Assembly (NCBI GenBank): GCA_012718975.1 | Contig: JAAYBF010000214.1 | Location: 1 to 64,000 of the forward strand | Direction of reading: 5' to 3' | Source of the DNA: Solirubrobacterales bacterium | GTDB lineage: Bacteria; Actinomycetota; Thermoleophilia; Solirubrobacterales; Thermoleophilaceae | Length of the DNA: 64,000 bases | Part shown: positions 58,239 through 64,000 of the stretch, one piece after another | How positions within the stretch are numbered: the first letter of the stretch is position 1 | Layout: every line of letters starts with the position of its first letter | Notes under the pieces: model-generated | Databases searched by the model: none | What the model was told of the DNA's origin: nothing | The model's input: only the letters and a program-made list of their open reading frames with translations | Program-made: the position numbers and the translations under genes

Positions 58239-59096
58239 GTGGTCGACCGGGTCGCGTTCTGCGTCACGACGTTCATGCGCCCTGCGGCGCTCGGGCGGCT
58301 GCTGGCCTCGATCGCCGAGCATGTGCCGGCGGCCCGCGTCCACGTCGCCGACCAGGGGGGCGGCCTCGACGACGCCGGCTACGACCGCCTGTGGCGCGAC
58401 CTGCGCGCCCGCGGCCTGCTGTACCGGCCGGTGGTGGAGCGGCTTCCGTTCGATTGCGGCGTGTCGGCGGCGCGCAACCGGCTCGTCGACCTGGCGCCCG
58501 GCGAGTTCAAGCTGATCCTCGACGACGACTTCGTCTTCACTGCGGACACGCGGGTGGAGCGGTTCGTCGCGCTGCTCGACCACCGTCCCGACGCGGGCGT
58601 GGTCGGCGGGCGGGTTACCCGCGACGGCGACGAGAACCGCTTCGACCTGCGCTTCGAGCGCGCCGGCGGGCTGTTGCGCGAGGTGCCCGAGGACGGCCCG
58701 TTCCTCAGCCACGACGGCATCCGCTACCGCGAGGCCGACTGCGTCGTGAACTTCGCGCTGATGCGCGCCGAGGTATTCGAGCGCGTCCGCTGGGATCCGC
58801 GGCTGAAGATCGCGGAGCACGAGGACTTCTTCCTCAGGCTGCTCGACACCCCGTTCAGGGTGCTCCACACACCCGACGTCACCGTCGACCATCCCCCGCC
58901 CGACCTCGACGGCGACTACCCGTCCTTCCGCAACCGCCCCGAGTTCGTCGTCACCTCGATGGTCAAGCACGGCCTCCACCGCGTCGAGACCGTCAACGGC
59001 CTCGTCGCCGAGCTGGACGCCGAGCGGCTGGTGCTGCGGCTGCCGGGAGGGGGGGCGTTGGTTCATTCGAGGAGAGGGAGCGCAGGTTCGACATGA
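58239..59096 (+). CDS. GT2-family glycosyltransferase
   Basis: 'RVAFCVTTFMRPAALGRLLASI...CGVSAARNRLVDLAPGEFKLILDDDFVFTADTRVERFVALL...WDPRLKIAEHEDFFLRLL'. Confidence 0.85.
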   Translation: MVDRVAFCVTTFMRPAALGRLLASIAEHVPAARVHVADQGGGLDDAGYDRLWRDLRARGLLYRPVVERLPFDCGVSAARNRLVDLAPGEFKLILDDDFVFTADTRVERFVALLDHRPDAGVVGGRVTRDGDENRFDLRFERAGGLLREVPEDGPFLSHDGIRYREADCVVNFALMRAEVFERVRWDPRLKIAEHEDFFLRLLDTPFRVLHTPDVTVDHPPPDLDGDYPSFRNRPEFVVTSMVKHGLHRVETVNGLVAELDAERLVLRLPGGGALVHSRRGSAGST

Positions 59097-60271
59097 AGAT
59101 CGAGTGCGACGCGGACCTGGCGCGCGATGTCGGCGGCGGGACGGTCGCCTTGACCATTCCCGGGCTTCGAGGCGCAGGTTCGGCGGCCGCGCCGTATGTG
59201 CTGGCCGTGAGCGAGCAGGAGTTGCTGCTCGCCGTCGGTCGCGCTACGGCGGCCGCCGCCGATCCGACGCTCGAGCAGTTCCAGTCGGGAGCCAGGTGGG
59301 CGACCTTCCGGTGGATCGCGGCGTTCCTGCCTGGCGCGCCGCCTAGGTTCAGTCCGCTTGCGGCGAGGGTGCGCAACCATCACCGGCAGGCCTTCACCGA
59401 GGCGCTCGGGCTGGGGGCGGGGCTGCTCGTCGCGGAGCGTCTCGTCGCGGGAGGTACCAGGGTCGTCCCGTACGGGGCGGGGAGCTCCGGTGCGCCGTCG
59501 ATCATCGACATCGACACCAAGGCCGACGGTGCGGGGCTCCGCGCCGATCTGGAGATCGTGCCTCCGCTCGGGGCGCCGGGGCCCAGGGTGATCCTCGAGT
59601 GCAAGGGCACGTCCCAGGCCCGGGGAGCTGTTGTCGGGCAGCTTCGCAAGGGCGTCGATCAGGTGCTGGCCGAGACCGGCCCCGCCCGGCGGATAGTCGT
59701 CGGGGCGCGGGCGCCCAAGTCGGCGAGCGAGGTCGCGGTGTACGCGGTCGAGGTTCCCCAGCCCCCGGGGCCGGGGCAGGCGCCGGGCACGGCCCCGGGA
59801 TCGGGGCCGCCGCCCGCCTCCCCGCCGCCGCCAGTCTCCCCCCGGCCGCCCGGCCCCTCTGGGCCGCCGCTCGGCGACGTCGAGAGACGTGCGTGGCTCG
59901 AGGGACAGCGGATCCTGCGTTACGCGGGGCTGCGCGAGCAGGATGTCGACGCTGTTTCGGGCAGCTCGCGGCATGCGGGCGTCGAGCTGGTCGGCTCGAC
60001 CGCGCGGATCGCGACCGTTGACGGCTGGAGGGACGTCACCGTGGGCATCGTGGGTGACGTGGCGCGCCGACTGTTCGCGGGCGGGCCGTGGGAGGCCCGT
60101 GTGGGCTCTGGCCGCGAGGCCGCCGCTGAGGCCTGGCAAAGCCGCGGCGGCGAGGTCGGCGTCGCCCGCGAGGGACCCGACGCCGGCGTCCTCACCGTGG
60201 AGGACGCCGGCGAGACCGTCTCTGTCGCGGCCGACGGCTGCGCGCTCGCCGTCGCGCCGGTGTCCGACTAG
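59093..60271 (+). CDS. Hypothetical protein with PD-(D/E)XK-nuclease-like core and Pro-rich linker
   Basis: 'IIDIDTKADGAGLRADLEIVPPLGAPGPRVILECKGTSQARGAVVGQLRKGVDQVLAET' (D...ExK pattern); linker 'PPGPGQAPGTAPGSGPPPASPPPPVSPRPPGPSGPP'. Confidence 0.55.
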   Translation: MKIECDADLARDVGGGTVALTIPGLRGAGSAAAPYVLAVSEQELLLAVGRATAAAADPTLEQFQSGARWATFRWIAAFLPGAPPRFSPLAARVRNHHRQAFTEALGLGAGLLVAERLVAGGTRVVPYGAGSSGAPSIIDIDTKADGAGLRADLEIVPPLGAPGPRVILECKGTSQARGAVVGQLRKGVDQVLAETGPARRIVVGARAPKSASEVAVYAVEVPQPPGPGQAPGTAPGSGPPPASPPPPVSPRPPGPSGPPLGDVERRAWLEGQRILRYAGLREQDVDAVSGSSRHAGVELVGSTARIATVDGWRDVTVGIVGDVARRLFAGGPWEARVGSGREAAAEAWQSRGGEVGVAREGPDAGVLTVEDAGETVSVAADGCALAVAPVSD

Positions 60272-60760
60272 AGGTGGTCGATTTCGATGCTGTCGGGGTG
60301 GTCCTTGTTCGGCTCGATGCGCCAGTGGCCGTCGAGTTCCGCCGTGCCGCCGAGGTTGATGCACGGGGCACCGCCGTTGCCGCTCCCGTCGATGGCGGGC
60401 GTGCCGAGTTCCCAGTCGTGGTGCCCTCGTCGGTCATCGCGAGCTCGACGGTGCACGGGATCCGGTCGTCCCTTCGGAGGCGGGGCTGGAGTTGTGTGAG
60501 TAGAAGCAGAGTGGTGGTGAACACGAGACTTCCGCCGACCGCGGTGATGTCGGCCGGCCAGGGGAGGTTCGTGTGGGGCGTGGATCCCGCTTCGGCTTCG
60601 TCGCACGGCTCGCGCCCGCAAACTGCCGCCTTCGGGGGCCATGACCTGGTTGTAGAAGTAGCCCTCTCCGTCTTCGTTGACGGCCGCTCGTTGTTGGAGC
60701 AGAAGGCGATGAATCTGTGCGGTGCCCATGGCTCCCTTACTCGTCGTGCGCTCGGTCTCT
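60271..60760 (-). pseudogene. Decayed copy of the secreted Cys-rich domain family
   Basis: Fragments in different frames: 'FIAFCSNNERP', 'NEDGEGYFYNQVMAPEGGS', 'CGREPCDEAEAGSTPHTNLPWPADITAVGGSLVFTTTLLL', 'HHDWELGTPAIDGSGNGGAPCINLGGTAELDGHWRIEPNKDHPDSIEIDHL'. Confidence 0.8.
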
Positions 60761-60766
60761 GAGTCG

Positions 60767-62062
60767 CTAGAGGTGCGCAACTTCGACGCTGTTCGGATGT
60801 GCCTCGTTTGGCTCGACGAGCCAGTGGCCGTCGAATTCGATCGCGCCGCCGAGGTTGAGGCACGGGGCGCCGCCGTTGCCCGCCTGGTCCATGGCGGGCG
60901 TGCCGATTTCCCAGTCGTGGTCGCCCTCGTCGGCGACCAGCAACTCCAGGATGCACGGCGAGCCGGCCGTGCCTTCGCTGGCCGGGGCGGAGCTGTGCGC
61001 GTAGAAGCAGAGGGTCATGAGCAGCACTAGGTCCCCGCCGGTTTCCGCGAGGGTGGCCGGCCAGGGAAGGTTCCTGTGGGGGGCTCCGCCGGATTCCGCT
61101 TCGTCGCAGGGCTCCCGAAAGCACGCACCTCCTTCGGGGCTGAGTATCTGGTTGTAGATGTAGCCCTGTCCATCTTCGTTGAACGCGGCTTCGAACACGC
61201 TGTTGCATTGCGTGAACTGGATTTCGGCCATGCCGCTGTGCAGCCAGAAGCTGAACGGCCGTTCGCCCACGATTCGGAGGGTGCAGGTGGCCCCGACTGG
61301 CAGGTGGTCGACCATCGTGAAGTCGGAGCAGTGCTCCCCGGTGTCTTCGTCGGACACTTCGACCGATGGGGGTGGCGGCGGGGCGCCGACTTCGATGCTG
61401 TCGGGATGGTCCTGGTCGGGGGCGACGAGCCAGTGGAGGTCCAGTTCGACTTGGCCCTCGAGGTTCTCGCAGGGGGTGCCGCCGTTGCCGATCTGGTCGA
61501 TCTCGGCAGTCGTGACTTCCCAGTCGTGATCGCCGTCGTCGGTGAGTGGCACGTCGATCAGGCACGGGGTTCCCATGGTGCCTTCGTCGGTCGGCTCGCT
61601 GCTGTGCAGCGCGACGCATAGCTCCACGGTGAGGCGCGGGCTGCCGCCCACTTCGGTCAGCGTGGCGGGCCATGCGAGATTCCTGTGGGGCGTGGTCCCG
61701 GCTTCGGGTTCCTCGCACGGCTCACGGCCGCAGATACCGCCTTCGGGCGTGAGGCTCTGGTCGTAGACGTACCCGTCGCCGTCTTCGTTGAACGCGGCTT
61801 CCAGCTCGTAGCCGCACGCGCTGAAGGGGTATTCGGTCATCCCGTCGTGGAACCACAGCACCGAGGTGCCTTCGGAGACGATCCGGACGGTGCAGCTGGC
61901 GCCGACCGCTTCGTGGTTGACCATCGTGAAGTCGGAGCAGTGCTGCCCGGCGGTTTCGTTGGTCACTTCGACGGTCTGGGCTGACGCGCCGTGCGCGGTG
62001 GCGGCGAGGAGCAGGGCGGCGGCTGCCGCCGCCGCGAACTCTGTTGAGCGTCCGATGCGCAT
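60767..62062 (-). CDS. Secreted protein with two tandem copies of a Cys-rich domain of about 190 aa
   Basis: Signal peptide; two copies of 'GxHCSDFTMVxHxxVGAxCTxRIV...FNEDGxGYxYxQxLxPEGGxCxREPC...DHDWExxTxxxDQxGNGGxPCxNL...HWLVxPxxxHPxSxEV'. Confidence 0.85.
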   Translation of the reverse strand: MRIGRSTEFAAAAAAALLLAATAHGASAQTVEVTNETAGQHCSDFTMVNHEAVGASCTVRIVSEGTSVLWFHDGMTEYPFSACGYELEAAFNEDGDGYVYDQSLTPEGGICGREPCEEPEAGTTPHRNLAWPATLTEVGGSPRLTVELCVALHSSEPTDEGTMGTPCLIDVPLTDDGDHDWEVTTAEIDQIGNGGTPCENLEGQVELDLHWLVAPDQDHPDSIEVGAPPPPPSVEVSDEDTGEHCSDFTMVDHLPVGATCTLRIVGERPFSFWLHSGMAEIQFTQCNSVFEAAFNEDGQGYIYNQILSPEGGACFREPCDEAESGGAPHRNLPWPATLAETGGDLVLLMTLCFYAHSSAPASEGTAGSPCILELLVADEGDHDWEIGTPAMDQAGNGGAPCLNLGGAIEFDGHWLVEPNEAHPNSVEVAHL

Positions 62063-62143
62063 GGGTCTCCTATCTGTCGAGCTCTTCCACCAAGGACGGG
62101 CTCGCCGGACACGCGCCCCTCGTCACGGGCGGCCGCTAGGTGC

Positions 62144-62175
62144 AGGAGGGGCCCCGCCGTAGCGGGGCCCCTCCT
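62144..62175. terminator. Perfect 14-bp hairpin AGGAGGGGCCCCGC-CGTA-GCGGGGCCCCTCCT
   Basis: Inverted repeat read directly; lies between two co-directional minus-strand genes. Confidence 0.7.
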
Positions 62176-62227
62176 CGTGCTCGCGATCGCCAGTGCCTGG
62201 TCGTCGACGGTCGCTTCCGGCCCGCTC

Positions 62228-62917
62228 CTAGAGATGCTCGACTTCGAAGCTGTCCGGATGGTTCTCGTTGCGCTCGACGAGCCAGTGGCCGTCCCATTCG
62301 ACCGCGCCGCCCAGGTTTGTGCAGGGTGCGCCGCCGTTGCCGTTCTGGTCCATGGCGGGGGTTCCGACTTCCCAGTCGTGGTTGCCCTCGTCGGTGACCA
62401 GGACGTTGACCTGACAAGGCGTGCCCGCCGTGCCTTCAGTGGCCGGGTCTGAGCTGTGGGCGTAGAGGCAGAACGTCCACGCGAGGACCAGGCCTCCACC
62501 GGATTCCGACAGGCTTACCGGCCAGGCCAGGCTCTTGTGTGGCGTCGAGCCGGCTTCGCCTTCGTCGCACGGCTCGCGACCGCAGGCGCCGCCTTCGGGC
62601 GTAAGAACCTGATTGTAGATGTAGCCGTCACCATCTTCGTTGAACGCCGCTTCGAACTCGGTACTGCATCCCGAGAACGCGACTTCGGCCATGCCGTTGT
62701 GCAGCCACAGCGTGTAGGGCCGTTCACTCACAATCCGGACTGTGCAGCTCGCGCCGGCCGGCTCGTGGCCGACCATCGTGACGTCCGAGCAGTGCTCCCC
62801 CGTGGTTTCGTTGCTCATTTCGACCGCCTGCGCCGAGGCGGCTGGAGCGCCGAAGGCGAGTAGCAGCAGTCCGCCGACCATCGCGGCGGCAGTTGACAGC
62901 GTGCGCAGTGCGCGCAT
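62228..62917 (-). CDS. Secreted single-copy Cys-rich domain protein, paralogue of 60767..62062
   Basis: Signal peptide and the same 'EHCSDVTMVGHEPAGASCTVRIVSER...FNEDGDGYIYNQVLTPEGGACGREPCDE...' pattern. Confidence 0.85.
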   Translation of the reverse strand: MRALRTLSTAAAMVGGLLLLAFGAPAASAQAVEMSNETTGEHCSDVTMVGHEPAGASCTVRIVSERPYTLWLHNGMAEVAFSGCSTEFEAAFNEDGDGYIYNQVLTPEGGACGREPCDEGEAGSTPHKSLAWPVSLSESGGGLVLAWTFCLYAHSSDPATEGTAGTPCQVNVLVTDEGNHDWEVGTPAMDQNGNGGAPCTNLGGAVEWDGHWLVERNENHPDSFEVEHL

Positions 62918-63003
62918 GGTTCCCTCCCAGTGTGGACGTATCGCCCGCTGCCGGGACGGTACTTCGCGAGAGCGTGCCTGTAAATGGGCGTAGCGGCAGG
63001 CGC

Positions 63004-64000
63004 CTACTGGCGTGGACGCACTGTCATATGCAGAGCGCCCTCCGGTCGCAGTGTCGGCATCGGCCGCACGGTCATCTGATGGTCCGATTGCAGTTCAGGC
63101 GTGCAGCGGCCGAGAATAGCCGTGGCCAGGGCGCGGATCTCCAGGTGGGCGAACCGCATCCCGACGCATGTCCGCGAGCCGCCACCAAACGGCACGTAGG
63201 CGCCCTTGGGGAGAGCTGCAGCGCGCTCGTCGGCGAAGCGTGCCGGGTCAAAGCGATCGGGCTCGGACCAGAGGTCGGGGAGGCGGTGGGTAGCCCAGGA
63301 GCAGTAGTTGACCCGTGCGCCGGCCGGGACACGCACGCCGGCGAGGGTGTCTTCGGCGAGCGCCAGCCTGGGGCCCACCCACGCGGGCGGATACAGACGG
63401 AGGGTCTCGTCGATGGCGTCCTCGAGGCGGTTGGCGGTTCCGGCGAGCCCGGGGGCGGCGCCGGGGGCCCGATCGGCAACGGCTTGGAGCAGCGCTCGCT
63501 CCTCCGGGTTGCGGGCGAGCTCGTAGAGGAGGAACGAGATCGTCGAGGCGGTCGTGTCGTGGCCGGCGAACATCAGCGTGAGCAGCTGGTCGCGTATCTC
63601 GCGGTCATCCAGCGCCCTGCCGTCGTCGTCCCGGGCGCCCAGCAGCATCGCGAGTATGTCCCCGCGTCCGTCGCCCGCCCGTCGGCGACGTGCGATCTGG
63701 GCGTAGACGATGCGGTCCAGTGCCTCCCGCGCCGCCTCGAAGCGGCGCAGTGGCGAGCCCGGCTCATGGCTGCGTCTGGCCAGCCGGTCGGTCCCGTAGA
63801 AGGCCAGGGCGCGCTCGAACTCCCTGGCGGCCCGCCCGCCGGTGTCGCCGTCGTCGGGATCGAGCCCGAGCAGCGCCCGCATCGCGATCCGCATGGCGAC
63901 GGTACGGGCCCAGCCGTGGACATCGACGGTCTCACCCGGTCGCCAACCGGCCACGGCGCGCTCCGCCTCCTCGGCGACGGTCGCCGCCATCGCGGCGATG
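63004..64000 (-). CDS. Cytochrome P450, 5' end probably beyond the window
   Basis: 'MFAGHDTTASTISFLLYEL', 'ETLRLYPPAW', heme loop 'FGGGSRTCVGMRFAHLEIRALA'. Confidence 0.93.
   Translation of the reverse strand, partial: IAAMAATVAEEAERAVAGWRPGETVDVHGWARTVAMRIAMRALLGLDPDDGDTGGRAAREFERALAFYGTDRLARRSHEPGSPLRRFEAAREALDRIVYAQIARRRRAGDGRGDILAMLLGARDDDGRALDDREIRDQLLTLMFAGHDTTASTISFLLYELARNPEERALLQAVADRAPGAAPGLAGTANRLEDAIDETLRLYPPAWVGPRLALAEDTLAGVRVPAGARVNYCSWATHRLPDLWSEPDRFDPARFADERAAALPKGAYVPFGGGSRTCVGMRFAHLEIRALATAILGRCTPELQSDHQMTVRPMPTLRPEGALHMTVRPRQ

Noticed and set aside
52811-59096. Full polyketide synthase cluster
   Set aside because: No KS-AT modules or thioesterase domains; only discrete FAS-like enzymes are present
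1-64000. tRNA/rRNA genes, integrases or IS elements marking island borders
   Set aside because: None recognised by eye in either strand; island boundaries are inferred only from gene content and composition

Overview
High-GC actinobacterial-type window (protein flavour suggests Thermoleophilia/Solirubrobacterales; inferred, not tested). The backbone is a surface-glycan locus: GT4/GT2 glycosyltransferases, GT-C-like membrane enzymes, a UbiA-type prenyltransferase, sulfotransferases, methyltransferases, hexapeptide acyltransferases and a small acyl-chain cluster (Ccr-ACP-KR-MBL-KASIII-acyl ligase). Several accessory or defence-like modules are embedded in it. The two most interesting are: (1) a four-gene cassette at 24.3-30.4 kb that combines a double-GHKL/histidine-kinase-like ATPase, a receiver-like protein, a C5 DNA methyltransferase and a convergent Vsr-type nuclease, which looks like a phosphorelay-wired restriction/methylation system; (2) a translationally coupled NYN-nuclease + NACHT-ATPase pair at 34.1-37.2 kb. 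Other notable items: a multiply frameshifted PHP+AAA (TrlF-like) pseudogene next to a broken alpha/beta-hydrolase gene; a tandem duplication of a helicase 3' tail plus a convergent coiled-coil/TM gene; a bipartite promoter-like motif recurring upstream of five loci; a cutinase-RTX-SGNH-TSP3 chimera; an expanding secreted Cys-rich domain family with one decayed copy; and a PD-(D/E)XK-like orphan. All calls come from reading the sequence and the ORF track. No database search was run.
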